Source of the DNA: Venturia oleaginea
Taxonomy: Eukaryota > Ascomycota > Dothideomycetes > Venturiales > Venturiaceae
DNA: 64,000 nt
Direction of reading: 5' to 3'
NCBI GenBank assembly: GCA_013176395.1
Contig: JABMLP010000012.1
Coordinates: 1,488,001-1,552,000, forward strand
Shown here: one piece after another, positions 46,643-57,637 of the stretch
Layout: every line of letters starts with the position of its first letter
Numbering within the stretch: the stretch's first letter is position 1
Translations under genes and position numbers: made by a program
Notes under the pieces: model-generated
Told to the model about the DNA's origin: nothing
What the model saw: only the letters and a program-made list of their open reading frames with translations
Databases searched by the model: none

Positions 46643-49532
46643 AACACAGTCAGGCCGTTTGATAAGCAAGCAGCTTGAGCAGTTTGGCCGCTTGAACTGA
46701 CCGATTGAGTGATATCTTTACCTGACTTGAATGGTCGCTTGAGTGAGGTCAGGATGAATGGTAAACTGTCAGTTGGTCAGGCGAGATGTATGAATTTTAG
46801 GTATATACATTAGCAGTAGATTTGACAGTGAATATGCCTCCTTTTCGAAGCCCATGGTATTGTACCTCACAGGCCTCAATAGTGTCATCTTTGAGGCCGC
46901 TTCTGGCATCAGTAATGAGCCTACCGGCGGCGCTGAAGATTCTTTCAACCTCTGCAAACATGCCAGGAATTGACAGTATATCGAAAGCCATACGTGACAA
47001 GATAGGAAACTCAGTAGTACGGTCTCTCCACCATACAATGATGTCCTCAACCTCCTCCCACTCACAGGGATCCCAGTACTTGGTGTAGCATGTATGTTCA
47101 TCTTCCTCGGTCGCAATCCTCCGCTTTTTGGCTAGGAACTTGGTGGAGAGTCTGTTGAATTGTTTGTACGCGGTAGTAGGCTTCTGTGCCTCAAGATAGA
47201 GGTTTTCAAATGACTGTGACGGCGAAGGTGACGGCGAAGGTGAGGGTGAGGATGAGGGTAGCGCGAATTTTTCGCTATATTGTGCGAAAATCTCCTTGAT
47301 GCCGGCTTCAGTTTATACCATGCGCGATGGTCATACTGGGCCCATTTATCTTCCAAATAAGAGAGGCGCCAGTTGGGATCGAGAAAGACTGCTGCATAGT
47401 AAAGATTGGTAGCTTTAAGCAGGGATAGGTACTTCACTGTCTTTGACCGCGCTTCTGTAATACCAACCTCAAAAGGTTGCGAAAGATGAGGAGCCAATCT
47501 GAGGGCTTTGAGCTCTGCCTCAGTGCGATCAAGTCGCTCGTAGATGAATGTGAGGTCTTTGAGTACACCGGCAATGGTTCCCTGTGAAGTGAGGTCTGCA
47601 TTCTCTTCCTCTTCAAGACAAAGATCCTTGAAGTCCTTAAGAATCTGCGCCCAGATCTCCAACATTTCGAAGTCTTCCATTGAAAGGAAGGAAGGTCGTA
47701 TGTCAACCTGCCCCTTTTGGTGTACAAATTGGCGCTGCCACTTCAAGATAATGTCGCGGAGAGCAAGGATTCTCTTTATCATCTCGTAGGTAGAATGCCA
47801 TCGGATACCTCCATCTACAAGAAGCACAAGAAGCTTCAGTGCAGCCATCTCTTTCTGTAGATTCTCGAACATCTCCCGCCTCTCAGGTGAGCGATTGATA
47901 AAGATGCAGATGTTGTGGACGCGCCCCATAAGTCCTAGTTTGATCCAGACGTTATAGGCTTCTTCACAGCCGACGGAGGCAAGGTCCTTTGAGTGTATTG
48001 ACTGCTCGTGGTCACCGTAGAGAAGATCTTCTACAATGAGGTTGATGATGTGCCCAATACAGCGAATGCACGCGTGAATTAACCAACCTTCCTTGTCAAA
48101 CAGGACTTCAAGGCGGTCACAGGCAGCGTCATTATCGGTAGCGTTGTCTGCAGTGAAGGCTCCCAATTTTGTTCCATCAATCTTGAATGTGGTAAGGACT
48201 TTAGCGATAATCTCTGCTTCATTTTCGCCAGTTTTGCTGCTCAGTATCCGTGGGAAGCCAAGAAGCATTCTACTTTGCTTGTAATCCTTGTTGATGTAGT
48301 GGGAACAGACAGCAAGGTAGTTCTTCTTATTGTCACCCTTCCAGGCATCGCAAGAGATACTGATGAGGCTTTTAGCTCCTTCGATTTCTTTAACTATGTC
48401 CTTGAGGCGCTCCATGTAGGAATCCATCACCCATACGGAGAGAGAGGACTTTGCCTTTGGCAGAATAACCTTTAATGTATCGTATGCAGCTGACTTCAGA
48501 AGTGCAAGAGTTTCTGGCGCTGTAGCTGTATGAAGGGCGATATTATGACGAATAACCCAATCTACATATTGCTGTCTGTATGCCTTCCCATTAAATGCAG
48601 CGTCTGTACCCTTGCGGTGGCCACACTCTCCGCAGTGAGTCCCAGAATCCTGCTCTTGATTGCCTGTATGATTGTCTGTAGAGGAAGGAGGAGATGGTGG
48701 TGGTAGAAGGTCCTTTCTAGGGTCTGGAATGCCGTGTTTATTGAGTAAAAGTGTACCTATTCCACCCGTTGAATCTGCTTTGTACACGCCTCTGTAGTAG
48801 TCCTTCTTTTGATGGCATAATCCACAGATGTAGATACGTCCAAGGCCTTTGCCGTCAGCCTCAAGTTCAATGCCGTGTTCCCAGATGTGTGAGTTCTGCC
48901 GTGCAACTTGCTGCATTGTAACTGCCCGGATCCGAGGATTGACGAGCTTCTTGTGCTGGAAATACAACTGACTCCAGACAATTGGGAACTGGGCTCGAAT
49001 GATACGAGGTTGCGAGGCAGTTGGAATAACTCTATGGGCTGTAGGAGGTTGTATAGGCTCTTGTATTCGTGGAATCGGCGTATCTAGCAGCGCTCGCGAC
49101 AGTTCGGACTCGTCAACTGGAGGGCCAGCTCTTTGAGAATGGCCTTCAGGTCTCCTAACCTTGAAGTGTCTGGTTATTCTATCAGACATAGTATAGAGAA
49201 AACGTGGTGGTTGTAGTAGTAAAAAAGGTAAAATATAAATATAATTAATCCAACGTTCAAACATATCCTTAGCGGGGAGAAAAGCCGATTTCGGCTAATA
49301 TTTAGTGGGTTGACCGCCTAAATTCTAGGGCCTACCCCCCTAAAAAGATGTCACGTGAAAGGGGAAACTCAACGCCATCAGCTTGAGTGGATGGTAGGCG
49401 ACATATGTTCAACTGATTGCTTGATTGGGTAACTATCTAGGCCTATCCGACCACCCATATAGGCCGTTTTTGGCTCCGCCTGACGGCGTCGGTTAGTTGG
49501 CTTGATTGATTATCAAACGCGATGAACACAGT
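46643..49532 (-). mobile_element. hAT-superfamily DNA transposon
   Basis: The body is 46651-49524 (2874 bp). The 8-bp duplication AACACAGT lies at 46643-46650 and 49525-49532, the length diagnostic for hAT. Imperfect inverted ends are CAGGCCGTTTGATAA on the left and, read inward from the right, CATCGCGTTTGATAA. Subterminal DNA on both sides is rich in short CTTGA/TTGATTG repeats. It carries one minus-strand transposase gene. Confidence 0.88.
46797..49189 (-). pseudogene. hAT transposase, frameshifted
   Basis: Translation from the ATG at 49189 gives a basic N-terminus, then a BED-like zinc region (YICGLCHQKKDYYRGV), a DNA-binding helical part, and the catalytic blocks ISCDAWKGDNKKNYLAVCS, FTADNATDNDAACDR and WLIHACIRCIGHIINLIVED. 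At about 47310 the frame is lost: the sequence continues in another frame with AGIKEIFAQYSEKF, a Ser/Pro repeat and the hAT C-terminal dimerisation domain (LSIPGMFAEVERIFSAAGRL, then DARSGLKDDTIEA). A one-base change would explain it. The copy is probably inactive. Confidence 0.85.
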
Positions 49533-50076
49533 TGATTATGTCCAGACCTTCTTGACACCTGTGTTCTCTTGTTCTGGTCCGCGGGTTTGGGGTAAGGGCA
49601 ATATCAGTCTGGAAGTACTTACCTTAAGTACCTTCCCTTGCTCAGGTTCTTTGGAGGCTCACTAGATCCTAGCCGTCCGATGTATCTCCCAATTCAATTG
49701 TCGTCTAACCGATTTGATCCTCAGATCAATCCTGAACGCTTGTCGGTTAGTATGAAGGTTGGGGATGGGCTTGCTTCGTATGCATATGACTTGTGATTGG
49801 TTGTATCTAAGTAAAAGGTCGTTACTGTAGTAGTTTGAAGAAGCTCCTATGTGAGAGACATAACATGAGATAACCACGAAGAGAGAAAGGAAAGTCCGTC
49901 CAATGTCCTCCCTATATACCCTCCTGGTTCTGGGTGCCAAGATGTATTCCCACACCTCTTGGCCTTTTCCCACACCTGTAAGCCTTGCCAAGCACTGTGG
50001 GAACTGTGGTAATATCACGTGACTTATGCACGTACTATTCTCCTTTAGGACTGACCCCGTCGCACCAGTCTCATCC
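49533..50076. other. Intergenic region, no supported gene
   Basis: No coding motif. It is bounded by the hAT target duplication on the left and the target duplication of a 1.6-kb element on the right. Confidence 0.4.
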
Positions 50077-51711
50077 TGTGTGCTCGAAGGTTGATTGATT
50101 GATTGATTGATTTTATCCTACTCGGTTGCAGCCGCTTAATCACGCAGCCATGTCCGGTTAGGAGGACTTCATCAGACAGCCGACACGTGATAGATTATAT
50201 AATCCACCGCGCCCCACTTCGCCCCGTTCACTGAAACAAGACCAGCTGTCCCCTCCGTCCTCCCTCTTTTCCCTTAACCAGTATCTCCAAATGCCCGTTG
50301 GCTCTTGTAGATACTGGTTATTCTGCTAGTATATCTGTGCTATGTAGACTCAAGAGGCAATGCCTCGTGTTTCGCTATCCTTCTACCTACAGTCTCCCTC
50401 TAATGCTCAGCTTTGTCTATCTGTTTCGCCTTATCCCTCAAGGCCAATGGGTTCCCTAAGTATGTTTCTGCTTGTGAAAGTTGCCTTGCACCAGATTCCT
50501 ATGCGGCGGTGTATTTGGTTGTGTGATGCTGGAGACAATAGTAACCATCGTAGTCGTGATTTCGCTGCTTGGGTGTGATACTCCGGGTATGCCCGTGGAC
50601 GAGGCTGTCTGGTAGCTGCCGTATTGTATGGCGCCGATCGTGCTATAGACCTGCCGTCTTATAGTCGGAGCCTACCTGCTGCTAGTCGCTCTTCCCTACT
50701 TGCTATATCGCGCTCCTACTCTTGCCAATGCCATAACTGGGACGCAACAGTCTGGGGAGAGGCTCAAGGCTACGTCTGCTGGCTTGTAGGGAGGGGATTT
50801 GCCGCCAATAAGCTCCTTCTATACGTCCTTACTGCTTACTGTGTTGCGCACCTACTCTTGCCAATGCCATAACTGGGACGCAACAGTTTGGGGAGAGGCT
50901 CAAGGCTCTGGACATCAGCTTGCAGCAGGACGGTTTGCGGAGACGATAGTAGATGAGGTTCTCTAGCAGCTGCCGTATCGTGTCGCACCGATTGTGTTGT
51001 AGATCTGTCGTCTTATAGTCGGAGCCTATCTGCTGCTAGTCGCTCTCCCTGCTTGCTATATCGCGCACCTACTCTTGCCACTGCCATAACTGGGACGCAA
51101 CAGTCTGGGGAGAGGCTCAAGGCTACGTCTGCTAGCTTACAGGGAGGGGATTTGCCGCCAATAGGCTCCTTCTATGCGTCCTTACTACTTACTGTGTCGC
51201 GCACCTACTCTTGCCAATGCCATAACTGGGACGCAACAGTTTGGGGAGAGGCTCAAGGCTCTGGGCAACAGCTTGTAGCAGGACGGTTTGCCAAGACGTT
51301 GGGAGAGATTGTCTAGTCGTTGCAGTGGTGTGTGGTGCCGATTGTTGCGCACCGGGCGTCTGGTGTTTGAGATGTGTTGAAGGTATTGCCGTTCTAGCAG
51401 TGACTCGTCGACTCGGAGCGTTGCAGTGTCATCTGGGGTGATGGACTAGCCGGGAGATAGTGACTAGATGGTTGCTGTTGTCTTTGGTGGACGCATCGTT
51501 CGTGTAGCTTGCTCATGTATTCGTCTGCTTGCTCTGCCGTGGCCGCGACGGCGACTCTAGAGATATCTCATCGACGCTGAGGGACGCGCGATGGCCTCTA
51601 GAGGCCGGAGCGGCCACTGGCAGAGGTGTTTTGATGATCTTTAGATGATACTTCTGTAAATTCCAAAAATTGAGTTCTCGCTGTGTGTGCTGTTTTTTGT
51701 GTGCTCGAAGG
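50077..51711 (-). mobile_element. 1.6-kb non-coding retroposon-like element, copy A
   Basis: The body 50091-51697 (1607 bp) is flanked by the 14-bp direct repeat TGTGTGCTCGAAGG (50077-50090 and 51698-51711). One end is a run of GATT tetranucleotides (50091-50111), the other a short T run; read on the minus strand, the element starts with A-rich sequence and ends in (AATC)n. Long, variable-length duplications plus a simple-repeat tail fit LINE-mediated retroposition. It has no reverse transcriptase or transposase motif. Frames of 66-87 codons exist on the opposite strand without any motif. Confidence 0.75.
50666..51310. repeat. Internal tandem repeat of about 354 bp in copy A
   Basis: The block starting CGGAGCCTACCTGCTGCTAG at 50666 recurs at 51020 with minor changes. 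Each unit carries two copies of a shorter conserved block with TGCCATAACTGGGACGCAAC followed by GGGGAGAGGCTCAAGG. Thus four copies of the short block occur per element. The inverted copy at 56018-57624 has the same arrangement. Confidence 0.8.
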
Positions 51712-52284
51712 ATTCCCCTCCATTATCAGTCCTAACAATAACTTCTTGTTATCCAACCATTCTTTGCGAGCCTTGCCTTCCTGCTCTTCAGCCTTGAGGT
51801 GATCTGTAACAATCCTTACCTATGAAAGATCCTAGTGAATTTAACGTCTTAATGCAGTATGTAATAACTCTTGCCGAGATGATACCGAGATCAGAATCCC
51901 CGAGATCAGAACACTTGCAAAAGTAGTCTACTCTACTGAGTATAATGCAATTCAGGAATGGAAAGCAGAAGTCACATGGTTGAAGAGTGATAGGGAAAGA
52001 CGTCACCTGACGCACACATGTATATCGCAGTCTCCGAGCATTCTCGGGGACCTCAGAGATTATCTTTGACAACAATTCTACTCTTACACTTCTTTAAGTA
52101 TTCCTTCACACTGTGCGATCATGCCCTAACTTGTTTCAGATTTAAAAGCTCAATGAAGCTTTGGTTCCCGTGACAAGGCTTTGTATGGAGGCTTTGAGCT
52201 TGACCTCCCTTTCAACTTCATTCCATCAAGAAACAACCTACAATCCTTCAATTATCTTAGGTGAATACATCGACATCAACCACC
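51712..52284. other. Intergenic region upstream of the conserved unknown gene
   Basis: No gene is supported. A minus-strand seven-residue stretch RTDNGGE next to the insertion site recalls copia integrases, but the flanking translation does not continue the similarity. Confidence 0.35.
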
Positions 52285-55254
52285 ATGTCTAATCGCTACG
52301 AGGATCCAGCGGCAATGTTTGATCTCATACGCAACTCTGGTTCTCAATTACCGATTCCGGCGATGACAACGCCTGACAAAGTCCGGACGAGAGCCAAAAA
52401 GCTGTCAAAAAGGTAGGCTTTCTATAAAAAGATTCCTTTTCTATGGCACGGCTCTCGATAGCTTACCGATGCTGCTATGAAGACGAAGGCAGGGACAAGC
52501 ATGTGAATATCATCTCGTCAATTCCCAAATTCCCCTACCAGTCTTTCCCTCCTTCCTCCACCAACCTCAGCATCTTATTCGACATTTACCCAGGCACGAA
52601 AGCTTCGAGCCAGCGAGGACTTAGACTCTCCGTTACGGTTTCTCCGTATTCACGTTGGTGTCGTTTCATGTCGCGTTGGCGTTCGCGGAGATTCGCTTAC
52701 AATTCTATGCGGATATGAATCTCTAGCCAATTCTTGTTTCGTACATCGCTAGAGTTCTATCTCAAGAACGTGGAAAAGACCATCTTATTCCTGTTTGTAA
52801 CTAGGGCGAAGTTTGCTAACTTGCTGTGGGACTAAAAGCATCTTTGAGCATTGGAATTTGCTTCATCAAATTTTGGAACGATACGAGACTACTGTCCAGA
52901 AGCGATGGATGAAAAAGACACAAGATCAACGCAGAAAGATACTCCTTGCTGCCTGGCCCAATATGCCCCAATCCCATCGACCCGACATCCAAGCCTTCAA
53001 AAACAGCAATCACAACAAAGAATTATATCTCTATCCAGAAATCAATCTTGAAGATCTGCTTAAGCCGAAACTACTCCTACTGTTCCTCAATTCGCGAGGT
53101 CGAAATCAACCTGCAATGTTTTCGAGGGCAGATATCGAAGCTTGCAGGTTTGGGCAGACTACTGCTATCATCGTTCCAGAGTTCCTGAACGAATACGTTA
53201 TGATGTTCACAGGAAGATATGAGCCTGAAACTTATGGTGAGCTCATTTCGTGGGATGATCATCCTGATGCCTTCGACTGGCTTCGATCTCTGCGCGGACA
53301 CCATCCAGGAGAAGGAATTCTTGTGCTACAAATCCAGGATCGCATGTACAAGTTTCTCGTCGAATGTTGCAGGGCGATCCTTCATGATGTACCAGCGGAG
53401 AAACTGGAAAATCTCGCCAAAGTAAGTCGTCCGCTGTTTCATTATTCAGCTAACAAAACCGTTAAAAAATGCACTGAATTGAAGTAGTTTCGATCTAAGG
53501 TGTAACATATCGTATACAAAGAGCCTAGTTTTGTACGCGTCTCTAACAGATGGCAGGAGACAGATATTCTCATTCAGCCAGAACCACCTTCAATCTCAAG
53601 CAGCAAAGATGCCGATGGAACTGTATCGCTTGCTATCACTGCTGCCGAGGCTCCTTATAAGCTACCTGCAAACATTGATTTTGAGCGGCTTGAAGCTATC
53701 GTCAGTGTCCAACTCTCTGCTACCGAGGATCATCTTTGGTCGCTTCGCGAAGATCCTGGTTACTATGCTGAAGTCATATTCGATTACAAAGACCATCGTC
53801 AAGAGCTATTACTGGACAGCAATGGAAAGAGACATCCAGTCCTTGACCCAGTCCGCGAGACGGTGTTCTGGGAGCGTGTCATTGGGAATGTCTGCGTGTC
53901 GGCTTTTGCTTGTCTGGACATTTGGGGCTGCTTGCTCGACCAAATTGTGGAACTGCGTCGTATGAATGAGGAATACTCTGATAAAATTGATCCTGAAGAG
54001 GACCTTCCCAAAGACTATGCATTCGCATTCGCATTCTACAAGCTTCGTAGTCACCTCTCGAAATTGATCCAGGGGCCTATAGATAACCTGAAAACCTCCT
54101 TCGTCGCTTCGGTGCCGGTACGCCCTTACTTTGTGAGACAACCACCGCCAGACAACACAACGCCAAAAATCCTCACCACGCTTCGAAAGGATAGAAAGCT
54201 AGATTCTAGTCTGAGCACTCTGTACTACTGGATGATGACCCTGTTCGATGAGAAAAAACTGCACTTAGCGGGTTTCGATACTGTTATGGACGAGCTCGGG
54301 CGCTTGTCAGAACTTGACCCAAAAGGAAAGGAATACATTACGAGCTTCGTGGCAACCCAAATTTCGGAGCTCTCCATCTTGTCACAATGCATCCATGAGA
54401 TCGACCTATATCTTCCATGGGCCGCAACATTTGAGACTAAGATGGCTGAGCACAGAGATACATTGGAACGAGAATACCTCAAGAGTCAGAAGGAATTTGA
54501 GCTTTACTTCAAGTGCAAATATGGTGGCGCTATTGCCACACTTGGGAATCCTACCGGAGGCCGTTTCAAGTACCCCGTCAACAAAAACAAGAGCAAGATC
54601 CATGTGGAGGAAATGCGGTCCGCAGAAGAAAAACTGGACGCATTCTGGCTCGAAGTCGACCGAGAATTGTCAAGCAAGAACGCATTCTCTACTCGGTTCC
54701 GACAGCTCCTTGTGAGCAGGAAATTGCAAAGAACCGCGGAGTGGATCGAACCTCTAAAAGTCACATCCACTAAGACCAATGACCTTCTCAAACCAATGTC
54801 GGAATTGCATCTGCAACTCGAAAAGAGCTCTTCGTTCCATGCACTGACAACCAAAGCAAAAGCAAAAACTCGCGGCATAGCACGACTCCGCGAGCCCACC
54901 AACGATGCCGTCGCCGCTGCAACGTCAGAACTCGACACCGATCCCATCTTCAAAGTGGACAAGCGCGCTCTGAAAGTGTTCAAAGCCATCTTCTTCACCC
55001 CTTCGACCTCCTCACTACCCGGCGAAGTGAGTTGGGGAGACTTTGTGCACGCCCTTTGCATGACTGGTTTCTCCTCTGAGAAACTCTATGGCTCTGTCTG
55101 GATCTTCAAACCAACAAGGCTGGATGTAGACACAGGTATCAGTTTTCACGAACCACATCCTAGTGGTAAAATACCTTTCACAACTGCGAGGAGACACGGT
55201 CGAAGACTTAATAGATCTTATGGTTGGAATAGTACTATGTTTGTTCTTGGATAG
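52285..55254 (+). CDS. Conserved fungal protein of unknown function (ipa-like)
   Basis: The model joins 52285-52412, 52839-53421 and 53557-55254 (802 residues, phases consistent). The first intron is unusually long at 426 nt; the second is 135 nt and ends GGCAG. The long protein has blocks I recall from a Pezizomycotina family often annotated only as hypothetical or 'ipa' protein: EHWNLLHQILERYETTVQKR, SWDDHPDAFDWLRSLRGHHP and a conserved C-terminus with VDKRALKVFKAIFFTP, GEVSWGDFVHALCMTGFSSE, KLYGSVWIFKP and FHEPHPSGKIPFTTARRHGR. No enzyme motif or membrane segment is visible. It stands alone between two inverted 1.6-kb elements. Confidence 0.75.
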
Positions 55255-56004
55255 GTGGTGGGGGAAAACCAAGTCTCAGATTCCACTGATACTATGTTGT
55301 AGCAGCATAAATCTTCGAAAGTTCGTAGTCAGACTCTGATAAGAATCCAAGACTGCCTTGATAGTGTTGGCAAAATATACCGGAAACCACACGGGATATG
55401 AATCGGCGATCAGTCGACATGTGAGATTCAGACTGTGACGGATGGTTTAGTCGTTGCCTTTATAACTATTCTCTTGGTGGACGTAATAGACATATCATAT
55501 CTCGGAGCTCCCTGGAGATGCGAAATAGGAACGATTGGGACTAAGGATCAGACATCTTGCCTAACTTTGAACAGGCGAATCGTCCGGTCTTCTCGAGATT
55601 GGGGGAGACGCATGTTGTTCCGTGAGTGAAGTCATTTGAGAAGAACTGAGTTGTCGTAATGATAGAGTTTTGGATTTGGATACTGTATGGATTGAAAACC
55701 TATCCATGCTCTTGAAAAACATAGGATGAGTAGATTGAGTCGCGAAGCTCTCGCGGAAGACGGAAGAACGGCGACTGTAGTTGTGAGAGGGTCATTGTTT
55801 CTGAAAGAGGTTAAGGATCCGACTACTCGTGGCACTGAAATTCTCCTTTAACAGTGTGGCCAGTGGGAGTCATAATCAGGCTTTCATTGTCTTGGTTTGT
55901 GTGGGAGGCGGACCGTCATGGAAAATACACTAGTACCCAAACAAGTCTAGCGATATAGGTCACGTGAATCGATGGCCATCCAAATCTTCATCATTTGGCA
56001 AGTT
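55255..56004. other. Intergenic region downstream of the conserved unknown gene
   Basis: No gene is supported; only frames under 70 codons. Confidence 0.4.
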
Positions 56005-57637
56005 CATTACAGATTCAGAAGAAAAACAGCACACACAGCGAGAACTCAATTTTTGGAATTTACAGAAGTATCATCTAAAGATCATCAAAACACCTCTGCC
56101 AGTGGCCGCTCCGGCCTCTAGAGGCCATCGCGCGTCCCTCAGCGTCGATGAGATATCTCTAGAGTCGCCGTCGCGGCCACGGCAGAGCAAGCAGACGAAT
56201 ACATGAGCAAGCTACACGAACGATGCGTCCACCAAAGACAACAGCAACCATCTAGTCACTATCTCCCGGCTAGTCCATCACCCCAGATGACACTGCAACG
56301 CTCCGAGTCGACGAGTCACTGCTAGAACGGCAATACCTTCAACACATCTCAAACACCAGACGCCCGGTGCGCAACAATCGGCACCACACACCACTGCAAC
56401 GACTAGACAATCTCTCCCAACGTCTTGGCAAACCGTCCTGCTACAAGCTGTTGCCCAGAGCCTTGAGCCTCTCCCCAAACTGTTGCGTCCCAGTTATGGC
56501 ATTGGCAAGAGTAGGTGCGCGACACAGTAAGTAGTAAGGACGCATAGAAGGAGCCTATTGGCGGCAAATCCCCTCCCTGTAAGCTAGCAGACGTAGCCTT
56601 GAGCCTCTCCCCAGACTGTTGCGTCCCAGTTATGGCAGTGGCAAGAGTAGGTGCGCGATATAGCAAGCAGGGAGAGCGACTAGCAGCAGATAGGCTCCGA
56701 CTATAAGACGACAGATCTACAACACAATCGGTGCGACACGATACGGCAGCTGCTAGAGAACCTCATCTACTATCGTCTCCGCAAACCGTCCTGCTGCAAG
56801 CTGATGTCCAGAGCCTTGAGCCTCTCCCCAAACTGTTGCGTCCCAGTTATGGCATTGGTAAGAGTAGGTGCGCAACACAGTAAGCAGTAAGGACGTATAG
56901 AAGGAGCTTATTGGCGGCAAATCCCCTCCCTACAAGCCAGCAGACGTAGCCTTGAGCCTCTCCCCAGACTGTTGCGTCCCAGTTATGGCATTGGCAAGAG
57001 TAGGAGCGCGATATAGCAAGTAGGAAGAGCGACTAGCAGCAGGTAGGCTCCGACTATAAGACGGCAGGTCTATAGCACGATCGGCGCCATACAATACGGC
57101 AGCTACCAGACAGCCTCGTCCACGGGCATACCCGGAGTATCACACCCAAGCAGCGAAATCACGACTACGATGGTTACTATTGTCTCCAGCATCACACAAC
57201 CAAATACACCGCCGCATAGGAATCTGGTGCAAGGCAACTTTCACAAGCAGAAACATACTTAGGGAACCCATTGGCCTTGAGGGATAAGGCGAAACAGATA
57301 GACAAAGCTGAGCATTAGAGGGAGACTGTAGGTAAAAGGTTAGCGAAACACGAGGCATTGCCTCTTGAGTCTACATAGCACAGATATACTAGCAGAATAA
57401 CCAGTATCTACAAGAGCCAACGGGCATTTGGAGATACTGTTTAAGGGAAAAGAGGGAGGACGGAGGGGACAGCTGGTCTTGTTTCAGTGAACGGGGCGAA
57501 GTGGGGCGCGGTGGATTATATAATCTATCACGTGTCGGCTGTCTGATGAAGTCCTCCTAACCGGACATAGCTGCCTGATTAAGCGGCTGCAACCGAGTAG
57601 GATAAAATCAATCAATCAATCAATCATTACAGATTCA
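56005..57637 (+). mobile_element. 1.6-kb non-coding retroposon-like element, copy B (inverted)
   Basis: The body 56018-57624 (1607 bp) is almost identical to the reverse complement of copy A. It is flanked by its own 13-bp direct repeat CATTACAGATTCA (56005-56017 and 57625-57637), different from that of copy A, so the two arose by separate insertions. It begins GAAGAAAAACAGC and ends in (AATC)n. Its right duplication abuts the stop codon of the SAT4-type gene on the minus strand, so it lies in that gene's 3' UTR. Confidence 0.78.

Noticed and set aside
50360..50578. Conserved 72-codon ORF present in both 1.6-kb copies
   Set aside because: Conservation is explained by overall near-identity of the copies; it has no motif and lies antisense to the tail-defined orientation.
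51712..51745. Copia integrase remnant (RTDNGGE on the minus strand)
   Set aside because: Only seven residues match; a stop lies just upstream and the flanking translation shows no further integrase similarity.
57535..57580. Hammerhead ribozyme core in the 1.6-kb element (CTGATGA followed by a GTCC/GGAC stem)
   Set aside because: The invariant GAAA after the stem is missing in both copies (AT follows instead), so the catalytic core is not formed.
50091..57624. One 7.5-kb DNA transposon with 1.6-kb terminal inverted repeats carrying a cargo gene
   Set aside because: Each repeat is bounded on both of its own sides by a different direct repeat, which shows two separate insertions rather than a single element with long ends.
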